Shown here: positions 9,596 to 17,211 of the stretch, one piece after another | How positions within the stretch are numbered: the first letter of the stretch is position 1 | How the letters are laid out: every line of letters begins with the position of its first letter | From: Planktosalinus sp963975935 | GTDB taxonomy: Bacteria > Bacteroidota > Bacteroidia > Flavobacteriales > Flavobacteriaceae | Reading direction: 5' to 3' | Assembly (NCBI GenBank): GCA_963975935.1 | Contig: CAXBIQ010000001.1 | Coordinates: 186,001 to 250,000, forward strand | DNA: 64,000 nucleotides | The notes under the pieces: model-generated | Told to the model about the DNA's origin: nothing | What the model saw: only the letters and a program-made list of their open reading frames with translations | Database searches by the model: none | Program-made: the position numbers and the translations under genes

Positions 9596-9627
9596 AAAAA
9601 AAGGGAAACAATTGTTTCCCTTTTTTT
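9596..9627. terminator. Palindromic terminator after the SOD gene, shared with candidate sRNA 1
   Basis: A perfect 32-bp palindrome: seven A, then GGGAAACAAT and its complement, then seven T. It can end transcription in both directions. On the plus strand it closes the superoxide dismutase gene. On the minus strand it closes the candidate RNA at 9596-9668. Confidence 0.85.
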
Positions 9628-9668
9628 GCCCCAAATTTACCATAAACTTAACCTACTTATGCTATGGT
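9596..9668 (-). ncRNA. Candidate small RNA, copy 1 (73 nt)
   Basis: No known family was recognised. On the minus strand the unit runs from a predicted start at 9668 to the T-tract at 9596. It has a 5' hairpin (ACCATA 5' arm, TATGGT 3' arm) with an 18-nt loop containing AAGTAGGTTAAGTT, a linker AAATTTGGGGC, and a perfect terminator stem. A TAnnTTTG box (9673-9680) sits five nt before the predicted start. Copy 2 at 9803-9875 is exactly as long and nearly identical except in the terminator stem. The loop is complementary over 16 nt to the leader of the CAP-domain lipoprotein gene (22701-22716). The orientation is inferred. A plus-strand reading puts the hairpin after the T-tract with no promoter in front. 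Confidence 0.5.
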
Positions 9669-9672
9669 GAAT

Positions 9673-9680
9673 CAAATGTA
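9673..9680 (-). promoter_or_regulatory. -7 box of candidate sRNA copy 1
   Basis: On the minus strand this reads TACATTTG, an exact TAnnTTTG match, ending 5 nt before the first base of the hairpin. No TTG is found at the expected -33 distance, which weakens the call. The matching box in copy 2 is at 9881-9888. Confidence 0.45.
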
Positions 9681-9802
9681 TATCAAATAAGCAATGTGAA
9701 TAAATGTTTTAGATAAAAGTAACTTTTATTCGTTGTAATGCATAAAACTCGTAAGAAATAAAAGAATTTGTACTACCTATGATTTCGTGACGGGAATAAA
9801 AT

Positions 9803-9875
9803 AAAAAAAGGCGAACGAGAGTTCACCTTTTTTTGCCCCAAATCTACCATGAACTTAACCTACTTATGCTATGGT
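9803..9875 (-). ncRNA. Candidate small RNA, copy 2 (73 nt)
   Basis: Same layout and length as copy 1. The terminator stem has a different sequence but still pairs on the minus strand (GGUGAAC with GUUCGCC, one G-U wobble), while the plus-strand version has a C-A mismatch, supporting minus-strand transcription. Against this, the last pair of the 5' hairpin is A-C on the minus strand and G-U on the plus strand. The loop matches the CAP-gene leader over 15 nt. It lies about 120 nt past the purF stop codon, so it could also be a 3'-UTR product of purF. Confidence 0.48.
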
Positions 9876-9880
9876 ATAGT

Positions 9881-9888
9881 CAAATATA
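9881..9888 (-). promoter_or_regulatory. -7 box of candidate sRNA copy 2
   Basis: On the minus strand this reads TATATTTG, an exact TAnnTTTG match, ending 5 nt before the predicted RNA start, the same spacing as in copy 1. The two variable bases differ between copies while the consensus bases are kept. No -33 TTG was found. Confidence 0.45.
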
Positions 9889-9995
9889 TTTCAAATAATC
9901 AAATTAATAACTTACAATTCAGTCTTTTAGATAAAAAACTTATTATATCGATAAAAGGTAAAAATTAACAAGTATCGTGTAAGAAAAAAGTTTCC

Positions 9996-11894
9996 TTAAT
10001 ATGCCCTTTCTTTATTACCTTCATAAAAGTTGATATAAGCTTTGTTTACCACTCTGTTGCCTCCGGCAGTTGGGTAGTCTCCTGTAAAGTACCAGTCTCC
10101 TAAGTTTTTTGGACAAGCTATATGTAAATTTTCTACCGTTTGAAAAATTAATTTTACATCTGCCTTAATGTTTTCGCTACTTAGAAGCTCCGCAATTTTA
10201 TCTGAAATCTCTTGGTCTGAAAATGGTGCATAAATTTCTTTCACAAAGTTCTTGACTTCGTTATCTGTCAAGTTTTCTTGCAGCTTACATTTTTTATAGA
10301 CCTCTTCTATTAGGAATTCCTGTTTTCTGTCTTTTAAAAGAGAAAGTGCCGCTTCAAAAGCAATCAGGTTTTCAAGTCTGGCCATGTCAATACCATAGCA
10401 ATCAGGATAGCGTATTTGTGGGGCTGAAGAAACAACCACTATTTGCTTTGGGTTAAGCCTGTCCAGAATTTTTAATATACTTTTCTTTAATGTAGTTCCC
10501 CTCACAATACTGTCATCAATAATAACCAAACTGTCTTCCGGTTTGATAACACCATAGGTAACATCATAGACGTGGGCCACAAGATCGTCCCTGCTGCTGT
10601 CTTCCGTTATGAAAGTCCTTAGTTTTACATCTTTGATTGCTATTTTCTCTGTTCTTAGCTTATATGATAAAATTTCCTTAAGCTTCTCATTTGTAAGGTT
10701 TTCTTTTTCCTTAAGAATGGAAGCATTTTTTTGGTTATTTAATTCATCCTGGGCAGCCTCTACCATTCCATAAAAAGAAGTTTCAGCTGTGTTGGGGATG
10801 TATGAAAAGACCGTGTTTCGGGTATCATAGTTAATGGCTTCGAGCACTTTTGGCATTAACAGTCTTCCTAATTTTTTTCGTTCCATGTATATTTCAGCAT
10901 CACTCCCTCTTGAGAAATAGATGCGTTCAAAGGAACAAGACTTTCTTTCCAGAGGTTCTAAAATTTGTTCTACTGAAATATCTCCGGCCTTTTTCATAAT
11001 AAGTGCGCAACCGGGATCCAGTTCGTGTACATTTTCAAAAGGAACGTTAAAAACAGTTTGTATTACGGGTCGTTCAGAAGCAACAACAACAACTTCATCA
11101 TCCTGATAAAAATAGGTGGGTCTGATTCCGGCAGGATCTCTTAATACAAAAGCGTCACCGTGACCCAGAAGGCCGGCCATAGCATATCCTCCATCCCAGT
11201 CTTTGGAAGATTTTCTTAAAATTTTTGCAATGTTTAGTTTTTTGGCAATATAAGGGGAAGCCTCAATTTTTGTCATCCCTTTTGATTTTGCTTTTTTATA
11301 AAGTTTTGAGACAGCATCGTCAAGAAAGTGTCCTATTTTTTCCATTACCGTAATGGTGTCTGCCTTTTCCTTGGGGTGCATCCCTAAATCTATGAGGTTG
11401 TTGAAAAGCTCTGTGGTATTGGTCATATTAAAATTTCCCGCAATTATCAGGTTGCGGTGCATCCAGTTGTTTTGTCGCATAAAAGGATGAACGTTTTCAA
11501 CACTGTTTTTGCCGAAAGTACCATAGCGCACATGACCCAACATAAGCTCACCAATAAAAGGGAGGTTTTCTTTTTGAGCCGCTACATCGTTGATGTATTC
11601 AGGATGTTCAGCAAAATAATCATTGATTTCGTTGTTAATGTGTGAAAAAATTTCCTGAATGGGTTGTGCTGCATTTGATCTTTTCCTGCTGATATACCTG
11701 CTGCCAGGTTTGACATCTAGCTTGATGCTGGCAAAACCGGCACCGTCCTGGCCCCTGTTATGCTGCTTTTCCATCATGAGGTACATTTTATTTACCCCAT
11801 AAAAAGCAGTTCCATATTTTTTATGGTAATATTCAAGTGGCTTTAACAATCTTACCAGGGCAATACCACATTCGTGTTTTAAAACATCACTCAT
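9996..11894 (-). CDS. purF: Amidophosphoribosyltransferase (PurF, long Bacteroidota form)
   Basis: A 632-residue enzyme for the first committed step of purine synthesis, transferring glutamine-derived ammonia to PRPP. The N-terminal class II glutaminase has its nucleophile at C9 in HECGIA, so the first eight residues are probably a removed propeptide as in Bacillus PurF. HNRGQDGAGF (about 46-55) belongs to the same domain. The phosphoribosyltransferase PRPP loop is VIIDDSIVRGTT. It is longer than the typical 470-505-residue PurF, because of an extended C-terminus and insertions common in this phylum. It lies downstream of the PfkB-kinase gene and its terminator, so it probably has its own promoter. 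purN is on the same strand four genes upstream. Confidence 0.88.
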   Translation of the reverse strand: MSDVLKHECGIALVRLLKPLEYYHKKYGTAFYGVNKMYLMMEKQHNRGQDGAGFASIKLDVKPGSRYISRKRSNAAQPIQEIFSHINNEINDYFAEHPEYINDVAAQKENLPFIGELMLGHVRYGTFGKNSVENVHPFMRQNNWMHRNLIIAGNFNMTNTTELFNNLIDLGMHPKEKADTITVMEKIGHFLDDAVSKLYKKAKSKGMTKIEASPYIAKKLNIAKILRKSSKDWDGGYAMAGLLGHGDAFVLRDPAGIRPTYFYQDDEVVVVASERPVIQTVFNVPFENVHELDPGCALIMKKAGDISVEQILEPLERKSCSFERIYFSRGSDAEIYMERKKLGRLLMPKVLEAINYDTRNTVFSYIPNTAETSFYGMVEAAQDELNNQKNASILKEKENLTNEKLKEILSYKLRTEKIAIKDVKLRTFITEDSSRDDLVAHVYDVTYGVIKPEDSLVIIDDSIVRGTTLKKSILKILDRLNPKQIVVVSSAPQIRYPDCYGIDMARLENLIAFEAALSLLKDRKQEFLIEEVYKKCKLQENLTDNEVKNFVKEIYAPFSDQEISDKIAELLSSENIKADVKLIFQTVENLHIACPKNLGDWYFTGDYPTAGGNRVVNKAYINFYEGNKERAY

Positions 11895-11918
11895 AAATTG
11901 TACTTAAGTTGTATTAAT

Positions 11919-11947
11919 TAAAAAACGCTCCAAATCTAAGGAGCGTT
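11919..11947 (-). terminator. Intrinsic terminator of the PfkB-kinase gene
   Basis: An 8-bp stem (AACGCTCC at 11924-11931, GGAGCGTT at 11940-11947) with an 8-nt loop is followed on the minus strand by TTTTTT. It starts 4 nt past the kinase stop codon. Confidence 0.8.
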
Positions 11948-11950
11948 GTA

Positions 11951-12877
11951 TTATGTTAATTCTATTTCAAATTGTGTTAGTCTCTTGAATTCTTCAAGGC
12001 GTTTATGCATCTCAGTGTGCTTTAAATTCACCATTCTTTCTGTGCCAAATTTTTCAACACAAAAGGAAGCAAGTGTAGAACCATAAATAACTGCGTTTTT
12101 CATATTCTCAAAACTCAGGTCTTCAGATTTTGACAAATATCCTGCAAAACCGCCGGCAAAGGTGTCCCCGGCTCCTGTGGGGTCAAAAACTTCTTCAAGG
12201 GGCAACGCAGGGGCAAAAAATATTTGTTCTTTGTGGAATAACAGTGCGCCATGCTCACCCTTTTTGATTACAATATATTTTGGTCCCATCTCCTGAATTT
12301 TTCTGGCAGCCACAACAAGGGAATATTCCCCGGTGAGCTGACGGGCTTCTTCATCATTAATGGTTATCACGTCAACTTTGGCGATGACACTTTTAAGTTC
12401 TTCCAAGGTATTGTCCATCCAAAAATTCATGGTGTCGAGAATAATCAATTTTGGCTTTTCAGCCATTTGCTCAATGACACTCATTTGAACAGCAGGATGT
12501 AAGTTGCCCAGCATAACAATTTCAGCATTTTTAAAAGCTTCAGGTACCTGTGGTTTGAAATCTGCCAGCACGTTGAGTTGGGTGTCTAAAGTATCTCTTG
12601 AGTTGAGGTCATTGCGGTATTTACCACTCCAGAAAAATGTTTTTCCGTTTTCAACAACCTCCAGGGCTGAAACATCAATGTTTCTTTGGGTAAATAAATC
12701 TATATATTCTTTAGGGAAATCCCCACCCACAACTGAAACTATTGCCGCGTCAGCATTAAACTGAGAAGCTGCCAGCCCTATGTATGTAGCTGCGCCACCT
12801 AATATTTTATCGGTTTTGCCAAAGGGTGTTTCTATTGCATCAAAAGCGACCGTTCCTACTATGACTAATTTGCCCAT
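11951..12877 (-). CDS. PfkB-family sugar/nucleoside kinase
   Basis: A 308-residue ribokinase-fold kinase. The N-terminus has the family substrate-binding pattern (KILGGAATYIGLAAS), and the C-terminus has signature 2, DPTGAGDTFAGGF (about 233-245), with the catalytic aspartate in GAGD. The substrate cannot be read from sequence. Adenosine, ribose or another sugar is possible. The gene sits between purF and the RNase HI and purN genes on the same strand, so a nucleoside role would fit but is only inferred. A strong terminator follows at once, so it is not co-transcribed with purF. Confidence 0.85.
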   Translation of the reverse strand: MGKLVIVGTVAFDAIETPFGKTDKILGGAATYIGLAASQFNADAAIVSVVGGDFPKEYIDLFTQRNIDVSALEVVENGKTFFWSGKYRNDLNSRDTLDTQLNVLADFKPQVPEAFKNAEIVMLGNLHPAVQMSVIEQMAEKPKLIILDTMNFWMDNTLEELKSVIAKVDVITINDEEARQLTGEYSLVVAARKIQEMGPKYIVIKKGEHGALLFHKEQIFFAPALPLEEVFDPTGAGDTFAGGFAGYLSKSEDLSFENMKNAVIYGSTLASFCVEKFGTERMVNLKHTEMHKRLEEFKRLTQFEIELT

Positions 12878-12899
12878 GTATTCTGATTAAAGTAAGCTG

Positions 12900-12907
12900 C
12901 AAATATA
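12900..12907 (-). promoter_or_regulatory. -7 box of the PfkB-kinase gene within a short inverted repeat
   Basis: On the minus strand this reads TATATTTG, giving a leader of about 18 nt. It is bracketed by a 6-bp inverted repeat (GTAAGC at 12892-12897, GCTTAC at 12910-12915), a position suited to an operator. No clear -33 TTG. Confidence 0.45.
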
Positions 12908-12975
12908 CGGCTTACATTTAAGTATTTAAAATGCTTTATGAAAGATTTGTAAGCTATTTATAACTGAAAAAAATC

Positions 12976-13611
12976 TTATTTTCTTCCAAAATCTGCAGGG
13001 ATTTCCCCCCAGGCCTTTGTTTCCCACTTGACGATTTTGGTAGTATATGTGTTTTCTTTCAACCAGGTTTCGGCTCGGCTGATAAGCTCAAAGAGTGTTT
13101 TGTTTTTTGAAGTTTGTTTTAATTTGGTATTGCATTTTTTTCTCTTCACCCACCCCATGGCTATTTTTGAATCTGTATAGATAATTCTGTCGCTATTATT
13201 TTTTTTAAGGAAGGCCAGCCCGTGCACAATGGCCAAAAATTCCCCCACATTGTTTGTGCCTTGCTGAAAGGGCCCTTGATGAAAGAGGGGTTTTTTGGTT
13301 TGCGTATCTACTCCGCGGTATTCCATAATTCCGGGATTTCCACTGGATGCGGCATCTACAGAAATAGAATACAAATTGGGTTCCCCGTATTTTTCTTTTT
13401 CGGCTTTGGACAGGGTTTTCTTTTTGGTATCTACACCTTTGTAGTCTTTATATTCTTTATTGTAAGCTAACTTGGCTTCAGCCAAAGTAGGGAATGACTT
13501 GTACTGTGCACCGGTAATGCCGGTTATGGCTTTTTTGCATTTTTCCCAGGAGTCAAAAATCCCGGTGGGGTTTCCAAACCAAACAACATAGTATTTCTGT
13601 TTTTTTGCCAT
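12976..13611 (-). CDS. Ribonuclease HI with viroplasmin-like N-terminal domain
   Basis: A 211-residue enzyme that cuts the RNA strand of RNA-DNA hybrids. The N-terminal hybrid-binding (viroplasmin, formerly Cauli_VI) domain covers about residues 1-50 with YYVVWFGNPTGIFDSW. The RNase H domain follows with its acidic residues in SVDAASSGNPG, GEFLAIVHGL and IIYTDSKIAMGW, plus a late aspartate in ADFGRK. The ATG at 13611 is preferred over an upstream in-frame TTG at 13626, because it starts directly with the basic MAKKQK and avoids overlap with purN. It follows purN by 11 nt, so they are probably co-transcribed. Confidence 0.9.
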   Translation of the reverse strand: MAKKQKYYVVWFGNPTGIFDSWEKCKKAITGITGAQYKSFPTLAEAKLAYNKEYKDYKGVDTKKKTLSKAEKEKYGEPNLYSISVDAASSGNPGIMEYRGVDTQTKKPLFHQGPFQQGTNNVGEFLAIVHGLAFLKKNNSDRIIYTDSKIAMGWVKRKKCNTKLKQTSKNKTLFELISRAETWLKENTYTTKIVKWETKAWGEIPADFGRK

Positions 13612-13622
13612 TGAAAAGTTTC

Positions 13623-14198
13623 TCAAGTGTGATTTTTAATAATTGATTCAATCACGTTCGGAAAATGTTCCTGTTCTAATTTGTGAATTTTTTCAGCTAC
13701 CTGCTCAGGAGTATCTTGGGTTGAAATTTTCTTTTTTGCCTGAAAGATTACTCTTCCTTCATCATAGTTTTCGTCAACATAGTGAATCGTAATTCCTGTT
13801 TCATTTTCACGATTTTCAACCACTGCTTTGTGAATGTGCATTCCATACATTCCTTTCCCCCCATATTTAGGTAACAGGGCCGGGTGTATGTTTATAACCC
13901 TGTCTGGGAAATGGTCTAAAATGTGTTTGGGGAATTTTAAGAGAAAGCCCGCCAAAATAATGAAATCAATATTGTGTGAAAGCAAAGTGTTTAGAACATC
14001 GTTTTCATTGTTGAGTCCATCCCTTGTAAAAAGGAGGGTATTAATATTGTGCTTGGTGGCTTTTTCGATAACTTTTGCCTTTCCTGAATTAGAAAGCACA
14101 AGAAAAACCTCAGCTAAATCACTATTTTTAAAATGATTTATGATGTTTTCAGCATTTGTGCCATTTCCTGAGGCAAAAATTGCAATGCGTTTCTTCAT
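13623..14198 (-). CDS. purN: Phosphoribosylglycinamide formyltransferase
   Basis: A 191-residue enzyme that formylates GAR with 10-formyltetrahydrofolate, the third step of purine synthesis. The substrate loop FASGNGTNAENI is at the N-terminus. NIHPALLPKYGG carries the catalytic histidine, and HYVDENYDEG has the conserved aspartate. The length is normal for PurN. It is divergent from acpP and is the first gene of a minus-strand run leading into the RNase HI gene. Confidence 0.94.
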   Translation of the reverse strand: MKKRIAIFASGNGTNAENIINHFKNSDLAEVFLVLSNSGKAKVIEKATKHNINTLLFTRDGLNNENDVLNTLLSHNIDFIILAGFLLKFPKHILDHFPDRVINIHPALLPKYGGKGMYGMHIHKAVVENRENETGITIHYVDENYDEGRVIFQAKKKISTQDTPEQVAEKIHKLEQEHFPNVIESIIKNHT

Positions 14199-14242
14199 GA
14201 CCTAAAAGGTTGATATGATGTATATATGCTTAAAGTGTGCAA

Positions 14243-14250
14243 CAAAAGTA
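14243..14250 (-). promoter_or_regulatory. -7 box of purN
   Basis: On the minus strand this reads TACTTTTG, identical to the OmpA-gene box, giving a leader of about 40 nt. No TTG at -33. Confidence 0.45.
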
Positions 14251-14314
14251 AAAGAAATAAGCCGGAGTTATTCTAAAAATTACTAAATTAGAGCCACATT
14301 TTACAAGTAATATG

Positions 14315-14343
14315 TTGTTTTAAATTAAAATATTTTAATTTTG
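14315..14343 (+). promoter_or_regulatory. Promoter of acpP-fabF-rnc
   Basis: TTG (14315-14317) is followed after 18 nt by TAATTTTG (14336-14343), an exact Bacteroidota -33/-7 pair. The leader before acpP is about 26 nt. Confidence 0.65.
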
Positions 14344-14374
14344 CGACTTATTAAAATCAAAAAAACTAAAAATT

Positions 14375-14608
14375 ATGTCAGACATTGCATCAAGAGTAAA
14401 AGCGATAATCGTAGACAAATTAGGTGTAGACGAAAACGAAGTTGTAACTGAAGCAAGCTTCACTAACGATTTAGGGGCAGATTCACTGGATACTGTAGAG
14501 TTGATCATGGAATTTGAAAAAGAATTTGATATTCAAATACCGGACGACCAGGCAGAAAACATTGCTACAGTGGGTCAAGCAATTTCCTACATAGAAAACG
14601 CAAAATAA
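14375..14608 (+). CDS. acpP: Acyl carrier protein
   Basis: A 77-residue acidic carrier of fatty-acid intermediates. The phosphopantetheine is attached to S37 in the GADSLD motif, and the following helix TVELIMEFEKEFDI is typical. fabF starts 13 nt later and rnc 6 nt after that, so the three genes form a tight fatty-acid/RNA-processing operon common in bacteria. An exact promoter precedes it. Confidence 0.97.
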   Translation: MSDIASRVKAIIVDKLGVDENEVVTEASFTNDLGADSLDTVELIMEFEKEFDIQIPDDQAENIATVGQAISYIENAK

Positions 14609-14621
14609 GAATTACTCCAGA

Positions 14622-15875
14622 ATGGAATTAAAGCGAGTTGTTGTTACCGGACTAGGTGCTCTTACTCCAATTGGGAACAATATAGCAGAATATTGGGACG
14701 GATTGAAGAACGGGAGGAGTGGCTCTGCGCCAATTACTTACTTTGATACTGAGAAATTCAAAACAAAATTTGCCTGTGAAATCAAGAATTTTGAAGCCAC
14801 AGATTATTTTGACAGAAAAGAAGCCCGAAAGTTAGATCGTTTTGCACAATATGCTTTGGTAGCATCAGATGAAGCTATTAAAGATGCAGAATTAGACTTG
14901 GATAGTGTTGACAAATTTCGGGTAGGGGTTATCTGGGGTGCCGGAATTGGCGGTCTAGAAACATTTCAGGATGAGGTGTTGAACTTTGCTGCCGGAGATG
15001 GAACACCACGCTTTAACCCGTTTTTTATTCCAAAAATGATTGCAGATATTGCTCCCGGGCATATTTCCATCAAGCATGGTTTTATGGGTCCTAACTATAC
15101 CACGGTTTCTGCCTGTGCCTCTTCTGCAAATGCTATGATTGATGCTTTGAACTACATTCGTTTAGGACATTGTGATGTCATCGTGACGGGTGGTTCTGAA
15201 GCAGCTGTAACAAAAGCAGGAATGGGAGGATTTAACGCTATGCATGCCCTCTCTACTTCAAATGAAAATTACAAGACCGCCTCAAGGCCTTTTGACGCAA
15301 CCCGTGACGGGTTTGTGTTGGGTGAAGGTGCCGGGGCACTTGTACTGGAAGAGTATGAACATGCAAAAGCACGAGGAGCTAAAATTTATGCAGAAGTAAT
15401 AGGAGGCGGCATGTCAAGCGACGCATACCATGTTACCGCGCCACATCCGGAAGGAATAGGTGTAGAGCGTGTAATGTTGAATTGTCTCAGAGACGCAGGA
15501 ATCAAACCTGAAGAAGTTGACGCAATCAATACACACGGCACATCAACACCCCTGGGGGATGTTGCGGAGCTGAAAGCCATAACCAAAGTTTTTGGCGCTC
15601 ATGCAAAAAACATCAATATCAATTCTACAAAATCAATGACAGGACATTTACTGGGTGCTGCCGGTGCCATTGAAGCCATTGCTTCAATTCTGGCTATGCA
15701 AAACAACCTCGTCCCGCCAACGATTAACCATACAACAGTAGATGAAAATATTGATGGTTCCCTAAACCTTACTTTAAACAAGGCACAAGAAAGAAAGGTG
15801 GACATAGCAATGAGTAACACCTTTGGTTTTGGAGGTCACAATGCTTGTGTACTCTTCAGAAAGATTGAGCAATAG
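14622..15875 (+). CDS. fabF: 3-oxoacyl-ACP synthase II
   Basis: A 417-residue condensing enzyme that elongates acyl-ACP with malonyl-ACP. The Cys-His-His triad is visible: the nucleophilic Cys in TVSACASSANAM (about C165), His in NTHGTSTPLGD, and His in STKSMTGHLLGAAGA. FGFGGHNAC is the usual C-terminal loop. The length is typical of FabF. It is followed directly by rnc. Confidence 0.96.
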   Translation: MELKRVVVTGLGALTPIGNNIAEYWDGLKNGRSGSAPITYFDTEKFKTKFACEIKNFEATDYFDRKEARKLDRFAQYALVASDEAIKDAELDLDSVDKFRVGVIWGAGIGGLETFQDEVLNFAAGDGTPRFNPFFIPKMIADIAPGHISIKHGFMGPNYTTVSACASSANAMIDALNYIRLGHCDVIVTGGSEAAVTKAGMGGFNAMHALSTSNENYKTASRPFDATRDGFVLGEGAGALVLEEYEHAKARGAKIYAEVIGGGMSSDAYHVTAPHPEGIGVERVMLNCLRDAGIKPEEVDAINTHGTSTPLGDVAELKAITKVFGAHAKNININSTKSMTGHLLGAAGAIEAIASILAMQNNLVPPTINHTTVDENIDGSLNLTLNKAQERKVDIAMSNTFGFGGHNACVLFRKIEQ

Positions 15876-15881
15876 GCTTTT

Positions 15882-16634
15882 ATGAATACATTTCGAAACA
15901 TATTTAATTCCCGTGCTGATAAGGACGGGAATTTTTTTCGTTCCATAAAAGCCATATTGGGCTTTAAGCCAAATGATATTTCTATTTATGAAGTTGCTTT
16001 TACACACCGGTCCACAAATCTAAAAAATGAGAAAGGTGATTTATTAAACTATGAACGGTTGGAATTTTTGGGTGACGCCATGCTCGGGGCTGTAATTGCA
16101 GCACACTTATTTAAAAAAGTGCCTTCAGGCAATGAAGGATATCTTACCAAAATGCGCTCAAAAGTAGTAAGCCGGGAGCATTTAAATGAACTGGGAAGAG
16201 ATTTGGATCTAATCCGTTTTGTAAAAACATCCATTCCCATTGAAAATTTTGGTCTAAACATTCACGGTAACATTTTTGAAGCTCTTGTAGGCGCTATATA
16301 TCTTGATAAAGGCTTTAAATACTGTGAGAAGTTTATTCACAAAAGGGTCATTAAGCCCTATGTGGACATTGAAAAACTGGAAGGGAAAATAACAAGTTAT
16401 AAGAGCCTTCTGATTGAATGGTGTCAAAAACACAAAAAGAAATTTGAGTTTAATGTGTATGAAGATACAGGAAACGATACCGTTAAGCATTTTGCCGTCA
16501 AGCTTAAAATTGAAAATACCGTGGCAGCCAAAGCCAGAGCCACTTCCAAGAAAAAAGCAGAAGAGCGCGCTGCAAAAAGGGCTTACTACAAGCTTCAGAG
16601 GAAAATAGAAAGAGATAACATACAGGTAAATTAA
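15882..16634 (+). CDS. rnc: Ribonuclease III
   Basis: A 250-residue endonuclease for double-stranded RNA, used in rRNA maturation. The signature YERLEFLGDAMLG holds the first catalytic acidic residues, and EALVGAIYLDKG holds the second group. The C-terminal double-stranded RNA-binding domain covers about residues 170-240. It starts 6 nt after fabF. A weak hairpin (AACC and GGTT around GGGCA, then TTTTTT) directly after the stop may end the operon. Confidence 0.95.
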   Translation: MNTFRNIFNSRADKDGNFFRSIKAILGFKPNDISIYEVAFTHRSTNLKNEKGDLLNYERLEFLGDAMLGAVIAAHLFKKVPSGNEGYLTKMRSKVVSREHLNELGRDLDLIRFVKTSIPIENFGLNIHGNIFEALVGAIYLDKGFKYCEKFIHKRVIKPYVDIEKLEGKITSYKSLLIEWCQKHKKKFEFNVYEDTGNDTVKHFAVKLKIENTVAAKARATSKKKAEERAAKRAYYKLQRKIERDNIQVN

Positions 16635-16731
16635 CCGGGCAGGTTTTTTATTTACAAAGATTTCACATACGATAAGCGGACTTCACAAAAGGATATTTTA
16701 TCTTTACAGATGCTAATCTTTTAAGTTTTTT

Positions 16732-17211
16732 ATGCAGCGACACACTTTGGACTCAGACTGTGAAGAAGAATTCCTTCTCTTTGCACTTCATTGCAACATA
16801 GAGGAACACAAACTTGCATTTTTAATCAACAAGCATTTTGACCTAAAATTAAAAAGAAGAGAAAAAGATTTAGACTTTTTTAGCAAAGATGGGAATATTA
16901 CATATCCAATTTTTGAATTCCTGGACTCACAAAATGAAGATGTTTTTTACCTTGTAAATAACACGTGTAAAACTACCCTTGAGACCACAACCAGTGCCGG
17001 TAGCTTGTTTGAGACTGATGTGGAGGAAAAAATATATTACCTGATTCCGGAGTATAAAAAAGCAGATTATTTATTAAAAATAGCATCTGATAATATTAAT
17101 AATATTGAGCCCTTTCTCTTGTCAAAGCTGGTAAAACTACCTTATGTGGTTACAGCTTACACTCTGGATTACAAAGAATTAAAATCAAGAACAAACTTAA
17201 ATTTTGACTAA
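16732..17211 (+). CDS. IPExxxVDY-family protein
   Basis: A 159-residue conserved Bacteroidota protein without known function, named for a motif seen here as LIPEYKKADY (Ala for the usual Val). It is hydrophilic with no signal peptide or membrane segment. Its stop codon shares a base with the pyk start (TAATG), so the two are translationally coupled. This position just before pyk is common in the group. Family assignment rests on motif, size and position. Confidence 0.75.
   Translation: MQRHTLDSDCEEEFLLFALHCNIEEHKLAFLINKHFDLKLKRREKDLDFFSKDGNITYPIFEFLDSQNEDVFYLVNNTCKTTLETTTSAGSLFETDVEEKIYYLIPEYKKADYLLKIASDNINNIEPFLLSKLVKLPYVVTAYTLDYKELKSRTNLNFD

Larger units (their letters stand above)
9628..9936. 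repeat. Diverged tandem duplication of about 207 bp
   Basis: The 41-bp core at 9628-9668 recurs at 9835-9875 with two differences (period 207). Three neighbouring parts recur in the same order: the preceding hairpin (9596-9627 and 9803-9834), the box TCAAATrTATwTCAAATAA right after the core, and TTTTAGATAAAA (9707-9718 and 9925-9936). The spacing to the last block differs by 11 nt, so the copies have since drifted. This 423-bp gap (9573-9995) holds no protein-coding gene that I can support. Confidence 0.8.

Noticed and set aside
9661..9690. Nine-codon plus-strand reading frame (ATG GTG AAT ...) after the sRNA core of copy 1
   Set aside because: Copy 2 has a stop at the third codon in the same place, so coding is not conserved between the copies.
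16640..16660. Hairpin after rnc
   Set aside because: Only four base pairs (AACC with GGTT) before a T-run; too weak to list as a terminator feature, though it is mentioned under rnc.
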